64,000 nucleotides of DNA from NCBI GenBank assembly GCA_963793675.1, contig CAWCBA010000005.1:186001-250000 (forward strand), in the 5' to 3' direction. Under the pieces are notes generated by a model, which ran no database searches, had not been told where the DNA came from, and worked only from the letters and a program-made list of their open reading frames with translations. This stretch comes from RPQJ01 sp963793675 (GTDB lineage: Bacteria; Pseudomonadota; Gammaproteobacteria; Steroidobacterales; Steroidobacteraceae). This document shows positions 29,564-37,149 of the stretch, one piece after another (position 1 is the first letter of the stretch; each line of letters begins with the position of its first letter). A program made the position numbers and the translations under genes.

Positions 29564-31105
29564 TCAGCGGTCGCGAGAGAAATCGCCAGGAAAATGCTTC
29601 ACCGCGCTCATGACCGGGAACGGCGTCATGCCGCCCAGGCCGCACAGCGAGCCGTGCTGCATGGTTTCACAGAGGTCCTCCAGCTGGGCGAGGTTCGCCT
29701 GCCGCTCGACACCCTGCAGGATGCGGTCGATGACTTCCACGCCGCGGGTCGAGCCGATGCGGCAGGGCGTGCACTTGCCGCAGGATTCGACCGCGCAGAA
29801 CTCCATCGCATAGCGCGCCATGCGGGCCATGTCGACGGTGTCGTCGAAGGCCACGATGCCGCCGTGGCCGACGAGCGCGCCGATCGCGGTGAACGCTTCG
29901 TAATCGAGCGGCGTGTCGAACTGCGATTCGGGCAGGTACGCGCCGAGCGGACCGCCAACCTGCACGGCACGGATCGGCCGACCCGAGGCCGAGCCGCCGC
30001 CGAAGTCGTAGAGCAACTCACGCAGCGTGACGCCGAACGCCTTTTCGACCAGGCCGCCGTGCTTCAGGTTGCCGGCGAGCTGGATCGGCAGGGTGCCGCG
30101 CGAACGGCCCATGCCGTAGTCGCGATAAAACGCGGCGCCGCGTTGCAGGATGACCGGCACCGAGCCGAGCGAGATCACGTTGTTGATGATGGTCGGCTGG
30201 CCGAACAGGCCCTTGATCGCCGGCAGCGGTGGACGGTAACGAACCTCGGCCCGCTTGCCTTCGAGGCTTTCGAGCAATGCGGTTTCTTCGCCGCAGATAT
30301 AGGCGCCGGCACCCATCCGCACTTCGAGCTCGAAGGCCTTGCCACTGCCGCAGACGTCGGCGCCAAGATAGCCGCGCGCACGCGCCGCTGCGATGGCCTC
30401 GCGCAGGGCATGTCCTGCATGCGGGTATTCGCAACGCAGGTAGATGTAACCTTTGGTCGCGCCCACCGCGATACCGGCGATCGTCATGCCTTCGACCAGG
30501 CAGAGCGGGTCGCCTTCCATCAGCATGCGATCCGAGAACGTGCCCGAGTCGCCTTCGTCCGCATTGCAGACGACGTACTTCCGGGGCGAGTGCTGCTCGA
30601 GCACCGTGCGCCACTTGATGCCGGTCGGGAACGCGGCGCCGCCGCGACCACGCAGGCCGGACTCCACGACTTCGTGCACGATTTCAGCGCCGGTCATGCC
30701 GAGCGCGCGCTGCAGTCCAGCGTAGCCACCGTGCGCGACGTAGTCGTCGACGCTGACGGGATCGATGACACCGACGCGGGCAAAGGTCAGGCGCTCCTGC
30801 TGCGCGAACCACGGCATGTCCTCGACGCGGCCCAGACGCAACGGGTGCGGTGCGGCGTCGAACAAGCCTGCCTGCACCAGTCCGGGTACCTCGTCTGCCG
30901 TGACCGGGCCATAGGCGATGCGCTGTCCGCTCGCATCCTCGACTTCGACCAGCGGCTCGAGCCAGACCATGCCGCGCGAACCCACTCGAGTGAGCGCGAT
31001 CGAGGCGCCTTTCGCGGCGGCCGCCAGCTGCAGCGCCGCCGTCGTTTCATCCGCACCGAGGGCCTGGGCGGCGGCATCGCGGGAAATGTAGATGCGCACG
31101 GCCAT
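29564..31105 (-). CDS. fdsB: NAD-dependent formate dehydrogenase beta subunit (NuoF-like)
   Basis: Electron-transfer subunit of 513 residues that carries FMN and one [4Fe-4S] cluster and reduces NAD+. The start is ATG 31105, overlapping the fdsG stop as TGATG. The N-terminal 100 residues form a thioredoxin-like domain, as in FdsB. The NAD/FMN-binding region reads LRGRGGAAFPTGIKWRTVLE and CNADEGDSGTFSDRMLMEGD. The cluster motif AVESCGKCTPCRIGSTRG is close to the C terminus. It lies in operon with fdsG upstream and fdsA downstream, and together they form the soluble cytoplasmic formate dehydrogenase. Confidence 0.94.
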   Translation of the reverse strand: MAVRIYISRDAAAQALGADETTAALQLAAAAKGASIALTRVGSRGMVWLEPLVEVEDASGQRIAYGPVTADEVPGLVQAGLFDAAPHPLRLGRVEDMPWFAQQERLTFARVGVIDPVSVDDYVAHGGYAGLQRALGMTGAEIVHEVVESGLRGRGGAAFPTGIKWRTVLEQHSPRKYVVCNADEGDSGTFSDRMLMEGDPLCLVEGMTIAGIAVGATKGYIYLRCEYPHAGHALREAIAAARARGYLGADVCGSGKAFELEVRMGAGAYICGEETALLESLEGKRAEVRYRPPLPAIKGLFGQPTIINNVISLGSVPVILQRGAAFYRDYGMGRSRGTLPIQLAGNLKHGGLVEKAFGVTLRELLYDFGGGSASGRPIRAVQVGGPLGAYLPESQFDTPLDYEAFTAIGALVGHGGIVAFDDTVDMARMARYAMEFCAVESCGKCTPCRIGSTRGVEVIDRILQGVERQANLAQLEDLCETMQHGSLCGLGGMTPFPVMSAVKHFPGDFSRDR

Positions 31106-31581
31106 CAGCGGCTCCGCCACTCGGCAAGGATCGCCGCGAGTCGCTCGGGCGTGACGCGACCGTAGAGTCTTTCATCGACCATTACCGTGGGCGCGGCCGC
31201 ACAGTTGCCGAGGCAATAGGCCGCTTCGAGCGTGAACACGCCATCGGCGCTCGTGCCGCCGTAATCGACGCCAAGTTCGTTCTTCGCGTGTTGCTCGGTC
31301 CGCTCGCACTGCATGGCCTGGCACGCTTCGGCACGGCAGACGTGCACGACGTGACGACCGGGTTCGTGCTGGCGGAAGTAGTGATAGAAGCTGACGACGC
31401 CGTGAACCTCGGCGCGCGAAAGATTGAGAGCCTTGGCGATGCGCGCCACGTGCGCGGAGCTGATGTACCCGACCGTCTCCTGCACGGCGTGCAGGATCGG
31501 CAGCAAGGGGCCGTCCATCCCGACGTGTTCCGCCAGGATGCTGTCGAGGGTCGAGTCGTTGTCGAGCTCAGTCGCGGCCAT
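31105..31581 (-). CDS. fdsG: NAD-dependent formate dehydrogenase gamma subunit (NuoE-like)
   Basis: Subunit of 158 residues with a [2Fe-2S] thioredoxin-like fold. The start is ATG 31581 (MAATELDNDSTLDSILAEHV); an upstream ATG at 31617 lies inside a palindrome and is less likely. NuoE-type features are LPILHAVQETVGYISSAHVA, EVHGVVSFYHYFR, and the cluster cysteines in VCRAEACQAMQCE and AYCLGNCAAAPTVMVD. It is the first gene of fdsGBAD, translationally coupled to fdsB. Regulation may act through the palindrome 32 nt upstream of its start. Confidence 0.93.
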   Translation of the reverse strand: MAATELDNDSTLDSILAEHVGMDGPLLPILHAVQETVGYISSAHVARIAKALNLSRAEVHGVVSFYHYFRQHEPGRHVVHVCRAEACQAMQCERTEQHAKNELGVDYGGTSADGVFTLEAAYCLGNCAAAPTVMVDERLYGRVTPERLAAILAEWRSR

Positions 31582-31612
31582 GCACCAAAGTCCCCCGTGC
31601 CGCCGAGGGGCG

Positions 31613-31628
31613 ACCATCGGCCGATGGT
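31613..31628. promoter_or_regulatory. Perfect 16-bp palindrome upstream of fdsG
   Basis: ACCATCGGCCGATGGT reads identically on both strands. It lies 32-47 nt upstream of the fdsG start, in the place of an operator or leader element for the formate dehydrogenase operon. The cognate regulator is unknown; no regulator gene adjoins the operon. Confidence 0.5.
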
Positions 31629-31738
31629 AAGGCCTGCAGAATCAGAGAGCTACAGGACGGTCGCGCTATTTCGACCGGCGAGCGGCTGACGCGGGGAGAA
31701 CCCGGCTCCATCACATTTCGGCATGGGCCCTGGCGCCC

Positions 31739-32356
31739 TCAGAGTTTCGCGCTCGGACGCTCTGCCACGCGCTCCCGCCAGTCGGCCAGGTGCTTCAGGC
31801 CGGCATCAGCCGGGCGGAATTTCACAAGCCGCGCGAACTCAAGGCCGCAGAACGCCGTGATGTCCGCGATCGTGAACCGGTCGCCCGCCATCCAGGGTCG
31901 CTGCGCCAGCAGTGCATCGAAAAGTGCGGCCGCGGCGACCATGCGCTTGCCCTGTTCGGCCGCGTAATCGGCGAACTGCGGGTTCTCGAGCGGCAGCAGT
32001 CCCGGGTGGGTGTGGCGCACGTGGTTGGCGACGGCCGCGAGCAGCGTCAGTTCGACCTGCCGGTCCGCCATTTCGATGAAGGCCCGTTCCTCGGCGTCGA
32101 CGCCCATCAGGTTCGGTTCCGGATAGAGGCTTTCGAGGTAGCTGCAGATGGCGCGCGACTCGGCAAGGAAGCGGCCATCGTCGAGTTCGAGCACCGGCAC
32201 GCGAGCGATGGGGTTCATGGCCGTGAACTTCGCGCTGCGATGCTCGCCCGCGTTGAGGTCGTACATCTCGCGTTCGATGCCGGTGATGCCTTTCTCGACC
32301 AGGAACATGTCGACGCGACGTGGATTCGGCGCACGCAGCGAGGTATGCAGTTTCAT
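31739..32356 (-). CDS. Glutathione S-transferase family protein (first of two)
   Basis: Cytosolic GST-like protein of 205 residues. The thioredoxin-like N-terminal domain contains the glutathione-site segment MNPIARVPVLELDDGRFLAE and ESRAICSYLESLYPEPNLMG. The helical C-terminal domain includes WMAGDRFTIADITAFCGLEF, the N-capping motif of the family. The start is ATG 32356 (MKLHTSLRAPNPRRVDMFLV). It follows a second GST gene on the same strand after 51 nt, so the two are likely cotranscribed. Possible roles are detoxification or glutathione-dependent isomerisation; the substrate is not predictable. Confidence 0.88.
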   Translation of the reverse strand: MKLHTSLRAPNPRRVDMFLVEKGITGIEREMYDLNAGEHRSAKFTAMNPIARVPVLELDDGRFLAESRAICSYLESLYPEPNLMGVDAEERAFIEMADRQVELTLLAAVANHVRHTHPGLLPLENPQFADYAAEQGKRMVAAAALFDALLAQRPWMAGDRFTIADITAFCGLEFARLVKFRPADAGLKHLADWRERVAERPSAKL

Positions 32357-32407
32357 GCTCGGGTCTCCCTGGGGATAACGCGTGGATCCGCAGGTGAGGA
32401 ATCGCAG

Positions 32408-33119
32408 TCAGGCGACTTCGGGCGCGGGTCCGCCCGTCACGACCATCTTGCGGGCTTCCTCGACGAACTTGCGCGCCTTCTCGGCGTCGTCCTCGGAGCC
32501 GCTCAGCTTCGAGGGTGGCACCAGGATGCCGGCCTGCACGGCAGGACGCTGGCGGATCTGCCTGACCCAGCGCGTAAGGTGCGGCAAATCGTCGAAAGGC
32601 ACGCCCGACCACTTGGCGGTGCGTACCCAGGCCCAGTTGGCGATGTCCGCGATGGAGTAGTCGCCGGCCAGGAATTCGTTGTGCGCGAGGCGGCCATCGA
32701 GCACCGTGAAGAGGCGCTTCACCTCGGCGTGGTAGCGATCGATCGCTGGCTGGATCTTCTCCGGCAGGTAGCGAAAGAAGACGTTGGCCTGGCCCATCAT
32801 CGGGCCGATGCCGCCCATCTGGAACATCAGCCACTGCAGCACCAGCGATCGACCTTGCGCGTCGGCCGGCATCAGCTGGCCGGTCTTCTCTGCCAGGTAG
32901 ATCAGGATCGCTCCGGACTCGAACACGGCAAAGTCGCCGGCATCGTGGTCGACGATGGCGGGAATGCGCCCGTTCGGATTGATCTGCAGGAACCACGGCT
33001 CCCGCTGCTCGCCCTGCGAAAAATCGATCACGCGCGGTCCGGTAGGGCAGCGCGAGTTCTTCGAGCGCGATGGAAATCTTGTGGCCGTTGGGGGTCGCGG
33101 CCGTGAACAATTCGATCAT
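32408..33119 (-). CDS. Glutathione S-transferase family protein, YghU/YfcG-like, one frameshift
   Basis: GST-like protein of about 236 residues. ATG 33119 gives MIELFTAATPNGHKISIALE, typical of YfcG/YghU-type disulfide-bond reductases. The frame shifts once near 33035-33042 (one extra base), between LPYRTAR and VIDFSQGEQREPWFLQINPN. GRIPAIVDHD and FESGAILIYLAEKTG follow, then the C-terminal domain (FLAGDYSIADIANWAWVRTA). The shift falls in a strongly conserved loop, so a sequence error is the likely cause. In the YfcG branch the enzyme binds two glutathiones and reduces disulfides or peroxides. It is upstream of, and probably cotranscribed with, the second GST gene. Confidence 0.78.
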
Positions 33120-33312
33120 GGAGGCTCCAGCGTCCGTCGGCTGGACGGTCTGCCGGAGCTTAGTCGAACAGTGGCAGCGAGCCAAAGACCTGCCGACCAG
33201 GCGCCGTGAGCCGGCAGTGGCCGACGACGCGCCGAAGCGTGCGCCGCGTGCGACGCAGGCGCGCCACGAGCGGCTCGGGGCGTGTACATTGGCAGGCGTG
33301 GAGGACACCTGA

Positions 33313-33516
33313 ATGCTCAAGTTCCTGCTGTGGCTGCTGCTGCTCGTCGTCTGCTGGCCGCTCGCCATCCTGGCGGTGCTGCTGTGGCCGCTCGTGTGGC
33401 TGATTTCGCTGCCGTTCAGGTTGATCGGCATCGCGGTCGAAGGCGTGTTTGCCTTCCTGCGTTCGCTGGTGCTGTTGCCGGCGCGCGTGCTGGGCGGGGG
33501 CCCGGGTCGGGCCTGA
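33313..33516 (+). CDS. Small hydrophobic membrane protein, 67 aa
   Basis: Short protein MLKFLLWLLLLVVCWPLAIL... with two closely spaced hydrophobic segments (residues about 3-36) and a further amphipathic part (IGIAVEGVFAFLRSLVLLPA). Such small LLW...WPLxxLAxxLxPLxWL proteins occur in other gammaproteobacteria without known function; I recognise the pattern from memory only. It is flanked by GST genes on the opposite strand and by tRNA-Leu. The codon use is strongly GC-rich at third positions, as in the neighbours, which supports real coding. Confidence 0.6.
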   Translation: MLKFLLWLLLLVVCWPLAILAVLLWPLVWLISLPFRLIGIAVEGVFAFLRSLVLLPARVLGGGPGRA

Positions 33517-33523
33517 CGGCGGC

Positions 33524-33610
33524 TGGTGCCCCGGGCCAGACTCGAACTGGCACTCCCTTGCGGGAAACGGATTTTAAGTCCGTAGCGTCTACCGGTTTCG
33601 CCACCGGGGC
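33524..33610 (-). tRNA. tRNA-Leu (anticodon UAA)
   Basis: Read on the minus strand, the 87-nt sequence begins GCCCCGGTGGCGAAA and ends CCGGGGC-A-CCA. This gives a perfect 7-bp acceptor stem, a discriminator A and an encoded CCA. The anticodon arm is ACGGA-CTTAAAA-TCCGT with anticodon TAA. A long variable arm (TTCCCGCAAGGGAGT), as in class II leucine tRNAs, and a T arm GCCAG-TTCGAGT-CTGGC follow. Confidence 0.95.
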
Positions 33611-33622
33611 CCGGGCAGCAGT

Positions 33623-33772
33623 TTAGCGGAGCCGGGCGGGCCCGCGGCGGCCATCTCGGACATGCTCGTCGTTTCTTGAGCCTTGCCAGCGACTGCGAGT
33701 ACTACGATAAAGGGGATCAGGAACACCGGCCCCCACGATCGCGGTCTTGATCGCGCTGGATTTCGATTTCAT
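33623..33772 (-). CDS. Possible small membrane protein, probably frameshifted
   Basis: ATG 33772, with AGGAAGA about 7 nt upstream, opens MKSKSSAIKTAIVGAGVPDP and stops at 33623. If the G run near 33741-33745 has one extra base, the continuation becomes VFLIPFIVVLAVAGKAQ, a convincing transmembrane helix. That frame then runs into the tRNA-Leu gene before stopping, which is unsatisfactory. I list it as a weak candidate only. It could equally be non-coding spacer between the lipoprotein gene and the tRNA. Confidence 0.25.
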   Translation of the reverse strand: MKSKSSAIKTAIVGAGVPDPLYRSTRSRWQGSRNDEHVRDGRRGPARLR

Positions 33773-33870
33773 GTCTGGTTCTTCCTGCGACGAACGCCAG
33801 GTGCTCGATGTGACTTCAGGCTCCGCCGGTCGCGCGATCGGGACGCGACGCAGGAGCCGTTCGTGCCAGG

Positions 33871-34495
33871 CTACTTCGCCGTCGTGAGCCCCTGCAATTG
33901 GTACCAGGCCTCTGCTTCGGGCAACAGACCCAAGCTGATACGGGCCGCGGCACGTCAGGGCACGACCCTCTGCGCTGACCGCCACCACAGCACCCGCGCC
34001 TGAACCGGCTGCCGTCGCCACGACACTGCCCACCATGGCTTCCGTCACGGAAGCGGCCGCCTGGGGTGCGGGTATCACGAGTCCACCCAACAGTGAGCCT
34101 GCCGCTGCCGCGACCATGTAGGACATTCGCGGCCCGACGTCCACATACGTCGTGCTGCGCGGGGCAAGCTCGACCTGGACTTCGCAAGCGCCGAGAGCGG
34201 CGATGGGGCCAGCGGCCCTTATCGAGACCGGGCCGGCGGCCAGGTCGACGAAAAGAAATTCACCATAGGCCAGTCCCGTGGTCAGGTCGTCGTTGACGTG
34301 GATCGCGGCTCGACTACCCGATCCGTCGTCCTTGTCCCGCGGCCGCAGCAGCACCAACCGTGCCTGGCCTTCACCGGGCGGAACGGCGTTGGCAGCAGCC
34401 TCGACGTAGTCCGTGCGCTGCACCGCGCAGCCGGAAAAGAGCGCAACGAACGTCGCAATGACGGCCGCCCGGAGCAGCCGGACCGGGGACGACAT
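33871..34495 (-). CDS. Predicted outer-membrane lipoprotein, DUF2846-like, one frameshift
   Basis: Predicted lipoprotein of about 207 residues. ATG 34495 has AGGTGG 5 nt upstream and encodes MSSPVRLLRAAVIATFVALF followed by SGCAV, a signal peptide with a lipobox cysteine. The mature part (ARLVLLRPRDKDDGSGSRAA, then AYGEFLFVDLAAGPVSIRA) recalls DUF2846-type lipoproteins. Residues about 125-165 are Gly/Ala-rich and hydrophobic. The straightforward frame runs on to nt 33623 with unlikely composition. A one-base shift near 33945-33955 instead gives RISLGLLPEAEAWYQLQGLT and a stop at 33871, a much better C terminus. The function is unknown. Confidence 0.6.
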
Positions 34496-34654
34496 GAGAC
34501 CACCTGGGAAGCAGCGCCCGCAGAAACTCTGCGCCTGGGCATGCCGATTCTCAACATGCCGTGGGCTTGCCTGCCCGGCCTCCTTGTCATGGCCAATAGA
34601 ACCTGTTGGACACAGCTGCAACTTGCGTGCTGTCCACGTCCTACCGGCACACGC

Positions 34655-35423
34655 CTAGTCGGCCATCGATCCGATGCCGACCTTGGTGTCGAGCGCGATG
34701 CCGGCGAGTTCGTAGCCGCGACGGAAATCCTGCACATGCCGCGTCATCCACGACTCGGCCTCGTCCGGCTTGTGCTCGCGGATGGCTTCGACGATGCAAC
34801 GCTGCGCCACCAGGATGCGTGTGCGGCCCTGCGGCACGCGGTCGATCATCCGGCGCAGGGAAGGGGCGAGCAGTCGCGTGACCGGCTGCATCGCGAGTTG
34901 CAGCACACGATTGCCGCTGAGTTCGGCCAGCTTGCCGAAGAACTCCACGACCTGGCTCACGGCGCCGTCGGCACTGCGGGCGGTTTCGACCGCGGCAATG
35001 ATCGACTCGAGCTGGGCGACGTCCGGTTCCGGTGCCGTGCTCGGCGGACAGGGCCGCAACGCGTGGCGCTACCGCGCGCATCGCTTCCCACAATTCGATG
35101 AAGGTGACGTCGTCCAGGGCAAGTGTGCGTCCAACGCGCGACGCGGTTTCCGCGTGACCGGGACGAGTGACCTTGAGACGCTTGCTGCCGCCTTCACGGC
35201 CGACGAGCCCGTTTGATTCCAGGCGTCGCAACGCCTCGCGCACGGTCGAACGGTTGACCGCGAACTGCTCGGCCAACTCGGTCTCGGTCGGAAGGGGATC
35301 GCCCGGACGCAGGCTGCGCCGCAGGATCTTCTGCTCGATGACCGTTGAGATTCGATGCGATGCCGGCTGCCGGGCAAGGGGTTCGAACAACGGGGCCTTA
35401 TAGCTTGGCGTCGACTCGGTCAT
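34655..35423 (-). CDS. GntR-family regulator, FadR/FCD subfamily, one frameshift
   Basis: Transcription factor of about 255 residues. The N-terminal winged helix has LRPGDPLPTETELAEQFAVN and RSTVREALRRLESNGLVGRE. The C-terminal FCD effector domain is reached after a one-base shift near 35035-35045, between RVAALSAEHG and EPDVAQLESIIAAVETARSA. It includes GELSGN-type NRVLQLAMQPVTRLL and the end MTRHVQDFRRGYELAG. ATG 35423 lies 82 nt from the divergent acyl-CoA dehydrogenase gene. The perfect palindrome ATTGTCGGACAAT lies between them and is the obvious operator. FCD regulators usually sense organic acids or CoA-related metabolites, so it probably controls the leucine/itaconate-type operon to its right. 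Confidence 0.8.
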
Positions 35424-35450
35424 GGAGCGTCTCTATTGACGGATGGTCCG

Positions 35451-35463
35451 ATTGTCGGACAAT
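35451..35463. promoter_or_regulatory. Putative GntR operator palindrome
   Basis: ATTGTC-G-GACAAT is a perfect 13-bp inverted repeat, nested with a second one, GTCCGA-TTG-TCGGAC, at 35446-35460. It sits 28 nt from the gntR start and 43 nt from the acyl-CoA dehydrogenase start. It is next to a -35-like TTGACG at 35436-35441 and the A/T-rich AATATAGA at 35461-35468. Binding would be expected to block or tune both divergent promoters. Confidence 0.6.
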
Positions 35464-35505
35464 ATAGAGGCATTCGACCGACCACGCAACTGCGGAGTGA
35501 CCGCC

Positions 35506-36663
35506 ATGTTCGATTTCGACTTCGGCCTGGGTGAGGACATCGACCTGCTGCGTGCAACGGTACGCAGCTTCGCCGCTGCCGAGATCGCGCCCCGCGCGGC
35601 CGACATCGATCGCACCAACGAGTTTCCGCTCGACCTGTGGCGCAAGTTCGGCGATCTCGGCCTGCTCGGCATCACGGTCGCGCCGGAATTCGGCGGCACC
35701 GGCATGGGTTACCTCGCGCACGTCATCGCGATGGAAGAGATCAGCCGCGCATCGGGCAGCGTGGCGCTCTCGTACGGCGCTCACTCGAATCTCTGCGTCA
35801 ACCAGATCCACCGCTGGGGCACGCAGGCGCAGCAAGAGCGGTACTTGCCGAAGCTCCTGTCCGGCGAACACGTCGGTGCGCTGGCGATGAGCGAACCCGG
35901 CTCCGGCTCCGACGTCATGAGCATGCGCCTGCATGCGCGCCTGCAGGGCGACCGGTACGTGCTGAATGGCAACAAGATGTGGATCACCAACGGCCCGATC
36001 GCCGACACGCTGGTCGTGTACGCCACGGTCGACCCCGCCGCAGGTCCCCGCGGTGTCACGGCGTTCCTGGTCGAGAAGGGCAGCAAGGGATTCTCGACCG
36101 CCCAGAAGCTCGACAAGCTCGGCATGCGCGGATCGGACACCTGCGAACTGGTGTTCGAGAATTGCGAAGTCCCGGTCGAGAACGTGCTGGCGCAGGTGGG
36201 GCAGGGCGCCCGGGTGCTGATGAGTGGCCTCGACTACGAGCGCGTCGTGCTCGCCGGCGGTCCGCTCGGCCTGATGCGCGCCGTGCTCGACTGCGTCGTT
36301 CCCTACGTGCACGAGCGTAGACAGTTCGGCGTGCCCATCGGCTCGTTCCAGCTGATGCAGGGCAAGCTCGCCGACATGTACACGACGCTGAGTTCGTGCT
36401 GCGCCTACGTCTATGCCGTCGCCCGGGCCTGCGACGCCGGCAGGACGACGCGGATGGACGCGGCCGGCTGCATCCTGCTGGCCGCCGAAAAGGCGACGCA
36501 GGTGGCGCTGGAGGGCATCCAGGCACTTGGCGGCAACGGCTACATCAACGACTACCCCACCGGGCGTATCCTGCGCGACGCGAAGCTCTACGAGATCGGG
36601 GCCGGCACCAGCGAGATCCGCCGGATGCTGATCGGCCGCGAACTGTTCGCGGCAACGGCCTGA
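35506..36663 (+). CDS. Acyl-CoA dehydrogenase, isovaleryl-CoA dehydrogenase type
   Basis: FAD flavoenzyme of 385 residues. The start is ATG 35506 (MFDFDFGLGEDIDLLRATVR), preceded by GGAG. Acyl-CoA dehydrogenase signatures are ALAMSEPGSGSDVMSMRLHA, MWITNGPIADTLVVYA and the C-terminal ALGGNGYINDYPTGRILRDA. The segment GLDYERVVLAGGPLGLM carries the glutamate in the position used as catalytic base by isovaleryl-CoA dehydrogenase (LDLERLVLAGGPLGLMQ). This placement distinguishes that branch from most acyl-CoA dehydrogenases. It oxidises isovaleryl-CoA to 3-methylcrotonyl-CoA in leucine degradation. The gene is first in the operon with MaoC, CitE-like lyase and carboxylase genes, and is probably repressed by the divergent GntR protein. 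Confidence 0.9.
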   Translation: MFDFDFGLGEDIDLLRATVRSFAAAEIAPRAADIDRTNEFPLDLWRKFGDLGLLGITVAPEFGGTGMGYLAHVIAMEEISRASGSVALSYGAHSNLCVNQIHRWGTQAQQERYLPKLLSGEHVGALAMSEPGSGSDVMSMRLHARLQGDRYVLNGNKMWITNGPIADTLVVYATVDPAAGPRGVTAFLVEKGSKGFSTAQKLDKLGMRGSDTCELVFENCEVPVENVLAQVGQGARVLMSGLDYERVVLAGGPLGLMRAVLDCVVPYVHERRQFGVPIGSFQLMQGKLADMYTTLSSCCAYVYAVARACDAGRTTRMDAAGCILLAAEKATQVALEGIQALGGNGYINDYPTGRILRDAKLYEIGAGTSEIRRMLIGRELFAATA

Positions 36664-36681
36664 CGCACAGGGAGAACGACG

Positions 36682-37149
36682 ATGCCGATGGGCGGGCTCT
36701 ATTACGAGCAGTTCAGCGTGGGCCAGCGGTTCGAGCACGTGCTGCGCCGCACGGTCACCGAGGCCGACAACCTCATCTTCAGCGCGCTCACGCACAACCC
36801 GGCGGCCCTGCACCTCGACGAGGAATACATGAAGTCCTCCGAGTTCGGCACGCGCATCGTCAACAGCTGCTTCACGCTGAGCCTGATGGTCGGCGTCTCC
36901 GTCGCCGACACGACGCTTGGAACGACCGTCGCGAATCTCGGCTGGGACGAAGTCCGCTTCCCCAGGCCCGTGTTCATTGGCGACACCCTGCGCACCGAAT
37001 CGATCGTGCACGAGATGCGCGCGAGCAGGTCGCGCCCCGGCGCGGGCATCGTCACCTTCATCCACCGCTGCTTCAACCAGCGCAACGAAGAGGTGGCCGT
37101 GTGCAAGCGCATGGCACTGATGAAGAAGCTGCCAGCGGGGGTGAGCTGA
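36682..37149 (+). CDS. MaoC-family enoyl-CoA hydratase
   Basis: Hot-dog-fold hydratase of 155 residues. The MaoC-type catalytic region is SALTHNPAALHLDEEYMKSS followed by GTRIVNSCFTLSLMVG. The C-terminal part RSRPGAGIVTFIHRCFNQRN is typical of short MaoC dehydratases. It follows the acyl-CoA dehydrogenase by 18 nt, and its stop overlaps the CitE-like start (TGATG). In the mycobacterial operon of the same layout the MaoC enzyme hydrates methylglutaconyl-CoA or itaconyl/mesaconyl-type CoA esters. By analogy it may replace the enoyl-CoA hydratase LiuC, which is absent here. The exact substrate is inference. Confidence 0.83.
   Translation: MPMGGLYYEQFSVGQRFEHVLRRTVTEADNLIFSALTHNPAALHLDEEYMKSSEFGTRIVNSCFTLSLMVGVSVADTTLGTTVANLGWDEVRFPRPVFIGDTLRTESIVHEMRASRSRPGAGIVTFIHRCFNQRNEEVAVCKRMALMKKLPAGVS

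Noticed and set aside
28403..31165. A 920-codon open frame on the plus strand opposite fdsA and fdsB.
   Set aside because: It mirrors the fds genes, has Arg/Ala-rich composition and shows no recognisable motif.
34519..34533. A small perfect hairpin (CGCAGA-AAC-TCTGCG) upstream of the lipoprotein gene, considered as an operator.
   Set aside because: Short 6-bp arms occur often in this GC-rich sequence, and nothing else supports a role.
33623..34621. A 332-residue lipoprotein reading through to the tRNA.
   Set aside because: The N-terminal 42 residues precede a good signal peptide, and the C-terminal part has unlikely composition. A shorter protein with one frame shift and a stop at 33871 fits better.
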